Below are positions 48,812-63,325 of a DNA stretch of 64,000 nt, in pieces (the stretch's first letter is position 1; every line of letters starts with the position of its first letter). Where the stretch lies: positions 13,826,001 through 13,890,000 of the forward strand of contig NC_092360.1 of assembly GCF_030848805.1 (NCBI RefSeq), in the 5' to 3' direction. This DNA is from Temnothorax longispinosus (Eukaryota; Arthropoda; Insecta; Hymenoptera; Formicidae). The notes beneath the pieces are model-generated. The model saw nothing but the letters and a program-made list of their open reading frames with translations, was not told the DNA's origin and did no database searches. A program made the translations under genes and the position numbers.

Positions 48812-49703
48812 CTCTCTGTTCTCGCGGGGGGGCGGGGAAAGGCACAATACAAGAGGGGAGGAAAAAGAAATGAACGAACGCCGCGAGCGGCGAAACATCT
48901 GTTTACGCGGCGTGTTGAGCAAGTAAGGTACTTTATCGATTTGTCAGATACAAATCTCGCGGCGCACGCAGCGGGTAAATAGGAATGACGTTAACGCTGA
49001 GTATCTTGTTGCTGTCCGTGGCTTCTTATTTTGCTTACGTCCGAGTATACGTATCGGCGCGTCTAAATGCCGCGCGGAGCGCGCGCATTACATTATACGG
49101 TGGTATTCGTTTAATCGATTGCATCCTCTCGCGAATTGACTGCTTTATCGCTACGGTTATGATACATCAATGAAATAAGTTTCCATGCATTACGGGACGC
49201 ATGGGAAACACAAATCGATAAAGTACCTTTACTTGCTCTTCAACGGAGCCGTTAGGAGTGACGAAGGCAAAAAGACAAATGTACTGTTAATTATGTCGAA
49301 CAGTATAAATCGATACACAGAAATATTCACTATAATTATCCTCTCGCGACACGAACATTCGTACGCGTTTTCATCTTTTTATTCTTACATGTACTTACAC
49401 CACTGGGACCACTTAAGACACGCTTTTTGTTATCAAACTACGCAACTCGAGTCTCCCGGATTTTACGTCGTTAGGAGTGACTGACTAAGCGTATATATAA
49501 ACTTGAGATAGTTTGAATAGTCATCGAGTCAAAGTTCCGTATACTATCGCTCTCGAGCAATGGAGGAGAATTTATCGGGTAAATAATGTACCTCGTGCGC
49601 AATTCAAATAGCGCATGTATTTATTAGCTTTAAGAAAGGGATATGAGTGATCGCTCTCCCCTGAAGAAATATATATAACTGTTGTCGCGCACACAACAAG
49701 CCA

Positions 49704-49763
49704 TATCTGATAAATCGTAAATAGTTACACGTTGTATCTGATAAATTGTAAATAGTTACACAG
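49704..49763. repeat. Two-copy tandem repeat, unit 31 bp
   Basis: TATCTGATAAAT.GTAAATAG followed by TTACAC occurs twice head to tail with one mismatch. Confidence 0.92.
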
Positions 49764-52700
49764 ATTTCTTTCAGCTTTCTATACGCTCGATCTCTGTTGT
49801 CAGCAAGATATCACTGTAACGTGTGAAAGTATATTGCTGGTAGCGATAGCTTAATATGGAGCTGATGTTTTATTCGAGATTATCTTAATTATCCTAATGA
49901 AATCTCCGGATATCGACTAAATCAACGAGCACTATAAATCATTAATGAAAGCTAACTGAGCGATCGTTATAAATATGGAAACGACTGAAATGCAATATCT
50001 AATGTTCTTCCAGGTGATCTTAATAGTGCGTTAATTTTTCAGTCGTTACGCCAAACCCTAAGTAAGTTTTAATTGCTGCGTTCGAGTGATAAATGTTATC
50101 GTTATTCATCGAAACCGATGAGTCATTTACCACGAATAATATTAATATTCAGTAGTCGGCGAAAAACAGACAGATCTTTGGAAATAATAAATTATATTAT
50201 TATGTATGTGTGTTTTATATGGGGGAGAGTGTCGCTGCTTATGGAAATATATAATGTTCACTGATCTTTCAGAACTAAATTTTTACGACTAACATTCGAG
50301 ATTCTTATTTATCATTCTTGAATTGCAACAGTAAAATTCATTTTTTTGGGTCTTGAAAGATTTCATTCTCAATATCAACATAGTCATTAAACAGGTTCCC
50401 GTATATAATTGAGTCTTTATATTCCGAAATTTATAGAAGGATTCACGATTAAAAAATAATCCTCGGAATTATGTCAATATCGAGATTTCTTCCTCTATCG
50501 CTGTCGGAGGGGGGAGGTGGGGTGGGGGTGGGAGGCATCGCGCTTGCTGCGCAGTAGCGCGAGAAAGAGCGGCCGCCAGCAGGCGGCTTCTCGGCCGTCT
50601 CTCGAGAGGAATCCTTGATGCAACCTCGTAACAGAGCTCCGGCGGCTTTGTCCTTTCCCGCGATTGGCGGAATCAGCCGGCCGGCTGTTCCTAGATTCTC
50701 GCTCGGCCGCTTTCCTAGGCGGACGGCGGACGTGCTCGTTACTCACGTTCAGGTGCAGCCTGCACGTGGAAACCCGATTACGCAGTTATGCCATGAGTGG
50801 GAATAAAAGCGACGCGGCGCGGCGCGGCGCGGCACGGTGATGAGGATTGAGCCTCGATCCCCCGACGGAACAAAGAAATCCTTGAGATTACTCGCGCGCT
50901 CGCGCGACGGAGATAGCGGGTACACGATTCGCGTTGTTCGTGCCCCCCTTAGATAAGCCGCCGCTCGCGCCGGCGAGCCCCGCAACGCGCCTCGTCGCGC
51001 TCGCGCGCCGATTAGACACTATTACACGCTCTCTTGTTCGATCGCGGCGAGATTTGATTATTTTTCCCCGAGAAAGAGAGAGACTCGACGCGTATTACGA
51101 TGCGATTTCGCATCCGAGTTTAGTCATGCGGAGTTGTTGACGCGGTGATTACCGCGACAGTTTCAATTCCGCTTTTATCGGATAGACGCGATAAATCCGA
51201 CCGTATTACCGGATAAGTTGCGAATGGAGGTCTACGAAGATATTTTCTTCGTATATGCGATAGAGGAAATTCGAGGAACAGCTGGCGGCGCGAAAACTTA
51301 TTTAACCTATGTACTCCACGAATTACGACGCGTCTTATCCGCGTATCATCCTGATCTTGAAATATTCCCGTCGTCGGGAATTCTTGAAAGCCACTCGTGC
51401 GCCGCTAGTTGCAATTAGCGGCTTTCGCATTTATAATTCCGCTGTGGAATTGCTCGACGCGAAAAATCTCAGGAATACGGAAATTCTGCTGCCGACTGAC
51501 GCGTCTCTGAGCGCGAGATAACGTCTACATTATGTCTGCTTTCCAGATAAGGCATTTTTTACCGCCGACAATACAATTGAGGATCGTTCCACGTGACGCG
51601 ATCGTGGCATCTAATTGTAAGACTATTTAATTACTGAAGAAGGAAATCTGTGTAATGCGAACGAATTTTTTTCGAGATATAGTAAAGTGAAACTTGTAAA
51701 GTGAAAATAGTTTTAGAATTATAAATTAGAATAAATCGGAATTATAATCCCTAGTTTCTTCTGCAGTCGTCTAGCCTTATCTTCCTATCTATAATCAGTG
51801 CTATAAAAACATAAAAAAAGTTATCTACTGGATAATTTTATCTAGCAATCGAGTAATTGTTAGAAATTCTTTATCTATGATCTATATCTTCACTTATATT
51901 TTGTAATATGCATTACAATATGCATTACAGAGTAATATCATAGCTAAAAGTATCAGGCGCGCTCCTAACCGTCGACTGTCACTTTCGGTGATGTTTTCGT
52001 GACTCGTTTATACCGCGGAATAATTTAGCATCGCGGATAAGGGAGAGGTCCGATCAATCTAAAGCGTCGCCGAAGAACAAAGGAAAACGTGACTTATCTG
52101 CCGAGGAGATACCGTCACTGATGACAAGGTACGCGCACATCGAAAGAGCAACTGATTCATCGGCACGCAATGGCTCGCCGCGGCAATGACAAAGGTCATC
52201 CTTGAACCGCGGTCCCTATTTGGCCGGCGGATTCTGAACTGCGGTCCCTTACGAAGACATCCCCGACACGTCGCGGTTTCCTTTGCCTCGAAGGAAATTA
52301 GCTTCCCGTCGACGACGCGGTCACCCACCTCGCGATAAAAATTGTGTTTTTTATATTTTTGGCGCCAACAATTAGTAAAAAAAAAACTTGGAGAGCTTAG
52401 CGATACCGCGGCAAAAACGGCACGAAGTGACCCTGCACACGCGATTAATTGACTTCTCACGGGTGACGTAACGCTTGTTAAATCTTGTAAAAATGATCTT
52501 GGTAGATATGCACCTATTATCATTATAATGAAGACAGCTATTGATGGAAATTTTGATTTACGAAGACATAAATTATACAGGGATGTAGCGAGCGATTGTG
52601 TTCTATGAATCTATGAGTAAAACTCGGTGACAAAATTGCAGAATTGGTACATAATGTCGCGGAATAAAGTGAATAAAGGCAGCATAAATGATACAACGTC

Positions 52701-53116
52701 ATGCGGTAGATGATAGAACGCTTTTGAAAGAAAGTGAAGATTTGTTCTATGAATAAAGCCTCCACTTGCCGCACGCAGAATCGCCACGAATTAGAAATAA
52801 ACTAGACGGCAATTACGTAACGCACACTTCCCGTGAGAATTGTGCGAAGACCTCGCGGTATAAGGGTATCTCGAAAGAAAATTCAAGCCGGCCGTTTATT
52901 ATTAGCTTTTCTTAATATAACGACAATAGGCAAGAGTTCAAGGTGGGGCAAAAATAAAGCACAGTACAAGAGTGCGGTGCAACCTTGGCGATGTTATGCA
53001 AGAAACGAAGTGTAAAAGCAGTATGAATGACGCCGCCGTTACGAGAGCTTCGGTTGTATAGAAGAAAAGTTTTCATTGTTCGTGAGATCTGCTGCTCTCG
53101 TGGGCGATCGAAGTCG

Positions 53117-54765
53117 TGACGTCAGAGACGCTCTGTAATCCTTTCCTAACACGTCGTCACGATCTTCTTATTGGCGTCCTACGGCTCTCTCTTTCTTCTC
53201 TACGTCTCTGACGTCACTGCTCGCCGTCCGCCAACACGGGATGAAGCAAGTTTATAATAAAAGAGTGGAAACCCGTTAATGAGTATCCCGCATCCGCTAC
53301 GTTTATCCGCGAATAAAGCACATTCGTATATAAATACAATACGCAGGAAACGCATCGCGCGCGGATCGCATCTGTAAGAAGCTCGCTAGCGAGACCGTTT
53401 TTCGTGATATATAGACGAGGATCTACGGTTTGTTTGTTAAATCCATTCCTCGCAAGCCAGAGACGTGATGTCACGCGCAATTAGATCTTCCCAACGCGCC
53501 GTCATAATTTTATCGCATACTGCCAAGTGTATCCGACGTCGTGCGCGTGTGTGACGTCAGCAAGCGATATCATAGTATTTTGTTTAGAAACCATATTTAT
53601 AGACGACGTATAATATTAAGGAACACAATTCAGACTTATTTTTACATCGGTGTAAGGTGCGCTAGTGACAAAAGCATTTTACGGCAAACAAATGCAACAG
53701 ACAAAACACTTTCCACGAGTGCTAACGAACTCGATATTAATATTCTCGGGATTTAATAAAGTTACAATTTTCGTCCCGTAAATACTTTTTACCGTACGAT
53801 ACGGCGAACCAATCTAACATGGCGGGGACCGGCAAAAGACATATTGCGTTTTTTTCGCAGACATCCCGTTCAAACGACTATAATACCAGATGAATCGCAG
53901 CACGCAGACAAAACCCAGACATGAATTGCCACGGCAATTTAAATGAAGTACAACTTGAAGTATTTACCTATACATATATTTAAAGCGCGCGGCGTACCTT
54001 TGGCGAAGGCATTGTATCCAACGTCATAATAAGTAATAACATTTATAATCGTTTGTAATCCGCATTACGTCTTCTTATAACCTGTCGCCGTAAGTAATGG
54101 CAAGATACGCGAAGCTGAATCACGATCGAACGGCTCGAGAATTGCGCATACTCGATTTATGGACCGTATCTGAAATATGAGAATAGAAATACCCGTTAGG
54201 CTCTATTCTTCGTATGCAATCAAAGGTTACGATGTTGAATGCCGTGAGGCTTTCCCAACGTTTCGGCATAATTTCCTACGCTTACGTTACGAATATATTA
54301 TACGAGATACACGCAGCTCTCGAGCGTTATAGCTATATAAATCATTTACTTAAGTGTAATTCGAAAACGCACATGTATGTAAATAGCAAACGTAGCAACT
54401 TGCTCAACGAGGGCAAAATAATTTACCGTCTTAATCGAAGACCGAAATAATCAAGAGACTAAAAAAAAAAACGCCAAGTTAAACTAATTAGATTCAATCG
54501 AGAACATTTTTCACAACGAAGTGTCGAAGCACTGATCAGGGAGGGAAATGTTAACCAGTTTCTTTGCGAATCTTTCAGATAACGGCGAAATTATCAGAAG
54601 CTCCTGTTTTAAATGAGCAAGTGTCTGCTTAATTGTACGCGAGCTAAAACCAGTTTTGTAGAGAAATGATGTAACAAATCGCGCTCACAAAACCGTCGAC
54701 GATTCCCGGTCGATCACTTCCACGTAACGCGTTGCGAGTGCTTTTCAGACAAAGCCGTGACGTCA
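53117..54765. promoter_or_regulatory. Cluster of four perfect TGACGTCA octamers
   Basis: TGACGTCA lies at 53117-53124, 53209-53216, 53552-53559 and 54758-54765. The first two sit in inverted flanks (GTGACGTCAGAGACG and CGTCTCTGACGTCAC), so they also form a 15-bp inverted repeat about 100 bp across. TGATGTCACG near 53468 is a related site. A bZIP-bound enhancer within the intron is plausible but inferred. Confidence 0.4.
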
Positions 54766-57199
54766 GACACCGGCGCCGGTAGGGATAAAGGCGCGTGTAA
54801 AAAATGCTTTACAAAGGAAATGTCACAACGCGCCTTATTCGAGCCTTCGAGGCTCGCGACTGCCGTCGTCTAAGTACACCCGGCTGACTTCGATTGGATT
54901 CTCTTTCTTCCTCTCTCTCTCTCTCTCTCTTTCGATTCGCGAAGCGAATTTTATCATGTCCCGTTACGCCGACCGAATCTCGCATTCTTCGATTCGGGTC
55001 ACGGCTCCGCGTACGCGGCCAATTTCTTGTTGACATTCTTAGATCACACTCGTTACGGAACCGCCCGAATTCCTCGCGAACGGGGATCTCCGGACGATGA
55101 CAGCCCGCGCTACGGTGTTCCGTGAAATTGAACGAGGTGTTTCAGAGATATTATGAAGAAACACCGGGGCTTCTCTACCGGTGTATTCTCGGGTTACCTG
55201 ACCTATCTACGTTTAAAAACTGTTATAAACGTTCGCGGCCTTTTTGTCATCGTTTGCGCGTTACTAATCGCATCCTGTTAATGCATATGAACGTTAAAAG
55301 CATATTCCGGGACTACCGGTCGCCGCTGTAAATAGCGTGAAGACATTTATTTGAAAAATTAATACTTTCACGCGAGCGTTTCTAGGTTTCTACATAAATA
55401 TTAATTAGTATCCCGCGCGAATGGTTTATCGCGCGGAAACGATGGCAATGTAATAAAACAATGTTTACTTTCTATCGTAACCAATTGCTCAGGAATACTC
55501 GGGATTAAGGTATAAATTCTTTTCTCTGTGGAAATGCATTCTTTTGGTTACGGCGCACAGAAGTTCGCGAGATCACGAGATCTCTTTCGCTGTAACGGTC
55601 CCGCGCTAGTGTAGTTTTATACGCGTCCGACTCGATTTTACAGTTATCATTGTTTCGAAGGAATGCGGCAATTCCTTTCCTGTTCCGCGGCAGTCGTTGT
55701 GCGGACGTAGGACCCGACACGGCCGAACCCGGAAAGTCCTCGACTGATTTGTATAACGATTCGGTATTCCGGTTCTTTGCGCGTATATACATTCCTACGT
55801 GATTAACCGCGCGCGGAATAAGACCATAAAAGATTGAGAGGCAGGCTCGAACACCGGCCGACCGGCCGCTCGTGCGTCGGTTTCGCAGGTGTTCCAACGG
55901 AACGTTTGTTGAACAAATACGATCAAACGTTCGCTCGAAATTTGTACACGAGAATGGAGCGAAAGAGACAAAGAGAATGCGGAATTACGAAGAGTATAAA
56001 CAGTTGAAATACACGCGTCGGAGTTTGAGAGACAATAACGATTTTTACGAATTGGAGCGTGATATCGTAATTATTTAATGGAGGAGTTATTTCAATTATC
56101 AGATATTTTATTATTTACATATGTATCGAACGTGTAGATTTTATTTGAAAAAAACTAAAGTTTCGATAGCGAATATCACGATAAAGCAATAATATTTTAT
56201 ATTATTACAAAATGTACGTAATAAATATTTTCAATGCACACTCGGTCAGATATAAACATATACTAGATCTTTATTATATAATCCAACGTTACACAATGCA
56301 AGAGCATTAAACTCTTTAAATGTAACATAATTGCTACGATATTTCTGTAAAATTTCCGTAATATAATGAGCAATCATAAATGGGTCGCGTGCACGATTAC
56401 ATTCATAGAACGCGTGCTTTATTTATTTAATTTTCTCAACATCGCTTTATTGCAATCACCGTTGCAAAATATTGTTCACGAAGGTCGAATTCATTTGCGA
56501 GGCACAATATGGATGGATATTGAAATCTGCGTGCGGGAAAACGGGTGGGTAAAGTATAATTATACGATAAACATAGCCGATACGTGGCGATGCAACTGAG
56601 GGAATACTAGGTTAATAATAATGGCGAAAGGTAATAATGCCAAATATCCGGTCAAACAGGTTGCATTAACCCGCTGGATCACGCGCCGTTTACTCGCGAT
56701 GATCATCAACACACGGTTCGTCGTAAATTCAATAATTTAATTTCGCGGCGTATACCTATTGGAGGTTTCATTAAACCGGAGAAAAGTCAACTAAGAAACT
56801 AAATTAACTATTTCAATTTCTCTTGATATATATATTTCTTATATGGCTGCCGTTCTAATCTCAACGGTATATTTAATGTTAAATGTACCGAGTACCATTT
56901 CCTTATCGATATTAGATGTGATTCCATTCTGATATTAAACTAGATAAAATTAAGGCGATCATGTCGGAGTTGAATGCGCGACGAGATAAGTACACGTGGT
57001 CCATCTCAGTAGCGGTTCCAGCTTAAACCTGTTGAGTATCAATTCAATTTCGCTACCTTCGCGATCTGAACTACTCTATTTTGTATTCGAATAGAAAGCG
57101 AAATGACGCAAAAGCGCATTATTAAGAAAGACCTAATCGAGAGCTCGTTTAACTTTCCGAGATGCGATTACGCACTTGGGACGCGACAGCCGGACGCGC

Positions 57200-58698
57200 G
57201 ATATTAGACGTCGATGGTCGAATGCATATTTACGACAATATACGCGGCAGAGATTTCGCTCGTCAATCTCCCCCTCCCTCGCTGAATTTAATCTCGACGC
57301 ATTTTATTATTGCTCAAGTATAAATCCCGTTGCTCAAGCGAGGCGATTTGGCCGTTGCAACACGCTCGGTGTAGCGAAACTCCTCGCCGGCGCGGCGAGG
57401 TAATCCGCGCGCCGGTGCCGCGCTTCAGGAGTACTTGTGAAATGAAGCAAAATGCACTTTCACCTAACCGGCGTTGCGTTTCGCAACCTCCCCGCTCTCC
57501 GCCGCGGCATCCCCGACCGCCGTCCGCGTCGTCGTGTCGAACGAAAGCAATTCCGTCGCGGCGGAATGCCTCCTCTGTGCCGGCGTCCTAATTGTCGCAC
57601 GACGCGACGGCCGCGAACTGAATTTCGCCGGCGCGGGCGCGCGCGTTTACGCCTCTTACCCGCGCAACGCGCTCGTCGACACTTTCGACTTCGCCGTCAC
57701 GCTACGCGCGAACAAGAGCCATCCGTATACTTACTACGCGTACGCGTCCCGCTTTGTACGGATGCACTCTCGCTCGCGCGTACGCGTGGCTCGTACAAAA
57801 AAATCGGAGAAAGCATCGAGATCCTCGATACGCGAGAATGGCACGTAGAGTCGGGGTCTGGCAGTGCCGGGCGAGAGTGGTAAGATTAAGACTGCGGCAG
57901 TGCTGCAGGTTTCGGATTTCGATGCCGCGAACATCCGGAAATGATCTCCGTGTCTCTCCGTGACGGCGACCGCGCGTGAATCAGCGCGAGATACGTATTT
58001 CAACGCGACGACTCGCCACTTTTACGTCGGTCTCTCAATCTCCGACTCAGGCGTGGCTGACGCAACGCGCTCCGCCGCCACCGCTGAGCCAGCCGTCTTT
58101 CGCGATCGAAATTTCCCCGCGAACGGTCGAGTGCGGACGACGTCGTCGCCGCGGCTTTCCTATCGTTGTCTAACGCACGTGTTTTTCAGACGCGTAATCG
58201 CGGAACGTGCAAACAACGGTGCGCGGACGCGGGAGTTCGCCGTTCCTTCCTTGGGAGGCCGCCGGATGCACGAGTTTAGACGAGGAGGCGGAAGGTGAGG
58301 TGAGGTCGTCGACTCGCGCGGCGCGGTCGCGTGGTCTCTCGTCTCTCGGGAGATGATACCGGGCGTTATTATACCGCGCCGCGGATCGAGCGCGTTATCG
58401 CGCGCGGGGGGAGGGGGACGCGAGAGCGAGGGGACGGACGGAGAAAAGAAATTCGAAAGTGGCCGGTGAAAGTGCTCGAGTACGCGCGCGGGCCCGCACG
58501 TGGATTGCAGGCGTCAGCGAGCGTGGCGCGGCTCACACGAGCGGACTTCCTTCACTTCCACCTCGTCGTTCTTCATCCACCTTCACCTGTCGCCGCTTCC
58601 TACTCGCACATAGTCCCCTGGCGGATCAATCTACCGCGCGCCGGACGACCTTTGTACTTTCCCTCTGTCCCCTGACCTTTGAGTCCGGCCCGATGGAG
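57200..58698 (+). promoter_or_regulatory. CpG island with a candidate alternative first exon of Glut4EF
   Basis: A dense CpG island ends in ATG GAG followed at once by GTGAGT (ATG at 58693, donor at 58699). The main first exon also ends GAG with GTGAGT in phase 0, so a transcript starting here could join the same second exon and yield a protein with only Met-Glu in place of the first 129 residues. A CAACAGCT-like E-box and several GA-rich words lie upstream. No TATA box seen. This is a prediction from signal layout. Confidence 0.3.
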
Positions 58699-59599
58699 GT
58701 GAGTGGGTTCAACCGGAAAAACGGCTCGAAGGCCGTTCTCAATGGCGAACCCGTTCGGGGAAGAGCCGCTGTTTCAGTCACTCTGATTTTCCCGGTTTCC
58801 TTTTTCTGACGAGAATTCTTTGTGCCCCAAGGCGCTGCTCGCACACGTCTACACACGACACGGATTGTACGGCGTGAGTTTCACTAGAAGTCGCGGAAAA
58901 TAATGCATCGTCATTAATATTGTAATGCGGGAAGAGTAGATCCGCAGCCGCGATATACCTCATAGATAAGCGTAACGGCGAGAACGAACAGCGGTAAACT
59001 TAATATCCGGTGGGGAGTGTACGATTACAGAAGATCTTTTTTTGCACATTATTTGCTCCACTACTCCGGATCTTCGCGCTCGATCAAAACAGTATCGAAT
59101 TCAGCTTCCGAGGTTCGAAACGCGAGGTCCGAAAGTCGGGCAAAGAACCGCTTGGCCGTCGTCCGGCTTCTACGATTTCGCGTAGCGCGAACGTTGCGGA
59201 CGTCACAGCCGCGCAGATACGCGCAGATAAGCCGCGTATCGAATAACGCGTTGACAGCTGCATATATTTTAACAGCTGATGACTGTGGAACGCGCATCAG
59301 CATTATAATGTGTTAGCGAGAACGCGCGGTGGCCCGGAAACGAAGAGCGAGGCTCTCGCTTTTCACCGTTCGAGCCGATCGCCTTCGTCGGTATTGCTAA
59401 TATAGCTGCGAGACTTCTTCGACGGCACTTCTCCGGTAGCAGTCGTCAGGCAACGTAACCGCGGAAGGTTTGGGGGCTAGCATTTTTTTAGGTACTGCAT
59501 ATTTGCATGCCGAATTTATTCGTGCATTATTTCTAACTCGTTTCGCCAGGATTTACGTACACACTATGACACCACAGCTACACCGAGGTTAATTGAATC

Positions 59600-59660
59600 C
59601 CTCCTCCTCTTCCCCCTCTTCCCCCTCTTCCTCCTCCTCCTCCTCCTCCTCCTCCTTCCC
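59600..59660. repeat. (CCT)n tract
   Basis: About 60 bp of TCC/CCT triplets with some CCCC interruptions. Confidence 0.95.
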
Positions 59661-62600
59661 TTCACTCGCTACGTGAAGCTTTCAAACGCCGCGGCCAATC
59701 TCGCGCCGCTAAAGACGTGGAATTTCGCTATCAATACGCGAGCTCATTTATTGACACTACCGTTAATTAAATTTGATAACTTGTGTACACCGCGCGCGTT
59801 CGTAACGCTACTTAAGCCTATCCGCACCTCTATACCGCGGGAAAGTGAACGGGAAGCGAGACTTATGGCGGTTAATTAATCGCAGGAGGCAATCTTGATT
59901 GCGCCAAATTAGTATGTGTCACAGACGTCGTGATGGATATTTCGACGCAGGAATTAAAGCCGTCAGGGAATCCCATGCCGCGTGTATTACTCGCCGGTTC
60001 GAAGAAGCAATTAAGTAATGGAGTTACCGCGAGTGTATGTGCGCCGAACGTACTATTATATTCATATACATAAATCACGCGTCATAAATACGTTACCTCG
60101 AACGCGCGAATCGGATAACAAAAAATAAGGGGTTATAACAAAATCGATATTTTTACCAGTGATAAAGAAGCGGTCACTTTTGACGCGAAACATTACAGCG
60201 GGAAATAAAAGTATATTTTAACATTCCGGTACAATCATGAAAATAAAAGTAATAAAGTAGCAGTGTTAACGATAAGGCTCGCAAAAAAGTGCCTTACGAT
60301 TTTTCACTCGACTCATCGCAAATGCACTTGTCCTGCAATTCCTTCGGACAGATTTATGCGATGTAAATTGCACAGGATAGCAGATTTCAAAGGCCAACGA
60401 GCGACGTGTGTGTAATTTTTGTTTCGAATATTTACTCGATAGACTTAAAAACTGAATCGCGCGGAAAACGATAAATCAAGAGATATAGATCAAAGATAAT
60501 TATGTCTGATATATGTGTCATATGTATTATATTAGTATATACCATAATATATGATATATTACTATATAAAATATATAGCTTATAATCTAATATATATCGC
60601 AATATATAGTTTGTGCTATTTTCCATGTCCTATGCGAATTCACTTCTATATAAAACAGCGTTACGTTTCGCCGCGTGTATTTTTCTACATGGAGATTTTT
60701 CTCATGAAGATACCTGAAAATCGTCACCCTTGCCACTTTATCGGAGTGCCGGCGGAATAGACGGAATTTCTGAGGAAACGCGGATAAATCAGCGCACGTG
60801 TGTGGGTCGTATAAATTTCTACTACGACGTACAATCTCGCGCCTCTCGCTGCTACGGTGATCGGTATACTAAGAAGCTGGGCGAGATGGTTGCCGGGAGC
60901 CATCGAGAGCGGTTGACCGTTTTCGTCGGAATCCCCGGTCAGGATTCTTCGAGAAAAAACGGCAACTCGCGCGATGGCATAGATACCATCGCATTCCAGC
61001 CTCCTTCGAACACTGGAGGCTACGTATTAATCTTCCGCAATTTTTTCTCGTTCACGCAACAGCTTCATTTAATTTGTTGAAAATACAAATTACACACACT
61101 ATTATTATCAATGTTGAATTTAATTAGTAGATGTTATTATTCTAATTATTACGATTATTAAGGTATTATAATATCTTAATTATCAGTAATTTGATAGCAA
61201 CGGCATGATGCCCAAGTTTATAATCTACTCCGTTAATTAGGATGCTGTTAATCAATCCGTTCGAAATAAACGAAGCAAGCCGCTTAAATCGCAGTAACAA
61301 TACAAACGTTATCGTTATGTAAAACAAATCTCTATACGTGAAGATGCATCGATTCCGATACGCGTCGCGTATATGCATTCGAATATATTTTCATAACAGT
61401 TTTGATATTCGCGAAAATATTGCAGCGCGACTCTCGATAACATTAACAGTTTCAACGTCGATTCTTTTCCAACGCAGATGTTTTCGGCTCGCGTGAAAAT
61501 TGCGCGGTATCGAGGCGAGGGCCGTATAGCAACCGTGGGTTCGCGAACGATCGGTGATAAAACCGCGGATTCTGTACGCACGCGGGCGGATATACCGTAC
61601 TATAATGCGAATATAATGACGATGTTGCGAGTTAACAGCGGGTTAACAGTCGTTGATTTCGTTTCGCATACGCGGCCGCATATTTTACACACGCGCGTGC
61701 CGCGTGCGACACGCATCGTACGCGATACTTCGCAATTCGATACCGCGACATGGAACACGGAACTCTCTCGGATCGGTTTTTTTTTTTACCGAACGTGATA
61801 CACGCGGATTGTTAAAACGTGACTTCTGTGCAATGACACGCGCGGAATTTCTCGCGTTTTATGATTCACGCGTGAAAGGTTATAATTGCGGTTGCAGCGC
61901 TGAAACGATTGAAAGATCTAGAGCAAAGTAGACTCATGGTATTTGGCCTTAATTTATTTAATTATTAATTTGCTTTAAACCTTTTCTATTTTAATAATAC
62001 TGCAGGGATATTACTTGCATATCAGGTTACAACATGACCATTATATCAACATTTCGAAATATTCCAAATTATTTTGTATTGTTGTGCTTTTATATTTATG
62101 AATATTTTGTACGCGTAAAACGTGATACGATATTGTAAGCCGATGAACGAATTTTTTTTCTAACGTAATGGAATATATGTATTAATGAATAGTTTATTGC
62201 CTGAGAGAGATATCGATCGAAGCTAATATCTCTCTGGTATTGGAAACATTTCATTACCCGATTACTTTGACTGAATCGTATTTAATTCAACGATGCAAAA
62301 CTGTTCGCCGATATGCACTGTTCGCCACCGTTAATACGTTTATATAAACAAATTGTTTTTTATGCAAGAACATTTCTACCGAGTGTACAACGTTACCAAG
62401 CATGCGCGAAGGTAAACATAAATTGTCAGTTATTTGCGTTACAAACGCGACATCGCACCGAATCGTAAACGCGCATTGGCATATTAAAAGCATCGACGAA
62501 ATGCATTCGTAATCGAGAACGAAAATAGGCGTGAAAACAGCTGCTTAACATTGATAACAGTCCCACTAAATAAACGTACGTTTACGCTAATTAGCGTCCG

Positions 62601-63325
62601 TGTTTTGTAAGAGGCATTATTCCCGGCAGGCGGTCGCGCTCTGATTTTGCGGATGCGAAAATTCGCCGTTAAGTAACGAGACCGGCGAGAAAGTCCTGTG
62701 TTCGAGCGCGTTTCATTTCGCGTGCTCCAGTTTGCGAACACTCCGTATATATCATGCACACGTAAGATCCGCCGTGGACGACCGCGGAGCGGCGCGGCGC
62801 GGCCCGAGCAACGGGTCTTCTTCCTCGTAAACACTCGCGAAGCCGGAACTCGCAACAACAGCCGCATACCATGCATACCCGTGTGTTCAGCAAAATTATC
62901 GAAGGCTGTCGTGCTTTTTTTCTTTCTTTCTTTTTCGTTTCCCGTACGAATCCGCGCTCGCGCGCTCGCGTACGAGTCGTTCCCATACGTGACTTTCTCG
63001 CGACGTTTGCATGACATATCTGTTCCGTAGTTACCGAGAGGAATAAACGACAATTTGTGAACATACATGTATTTCGCAACAAAGTTACGTCGACGGAATG
63101 GGGGGGGGGGGCATCGGACGCATTGTACGTACACGTAATCGACGCAAGCCGGCATTATTGTCGGACTGCGATTCCGACAATGCCTAGAGACGAGTCCACC
63201 GTTTCCGGCCCGAGCGATCACGAGGAAGCGATCGTTCGCAATTAACTTTACCAGTCGCCAGGGAAAGTTCGAGGGATACGTTGAAAATTTCGCACTTTCT
63301 CCGCGAATACCTGCGCGTATAACGC

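Noticed and set aside
62484..63221. 245-codon minus-strand frame near the window end
   Set aside because: No family resemblance, odd amino-acid mix, GC-rich shadow.
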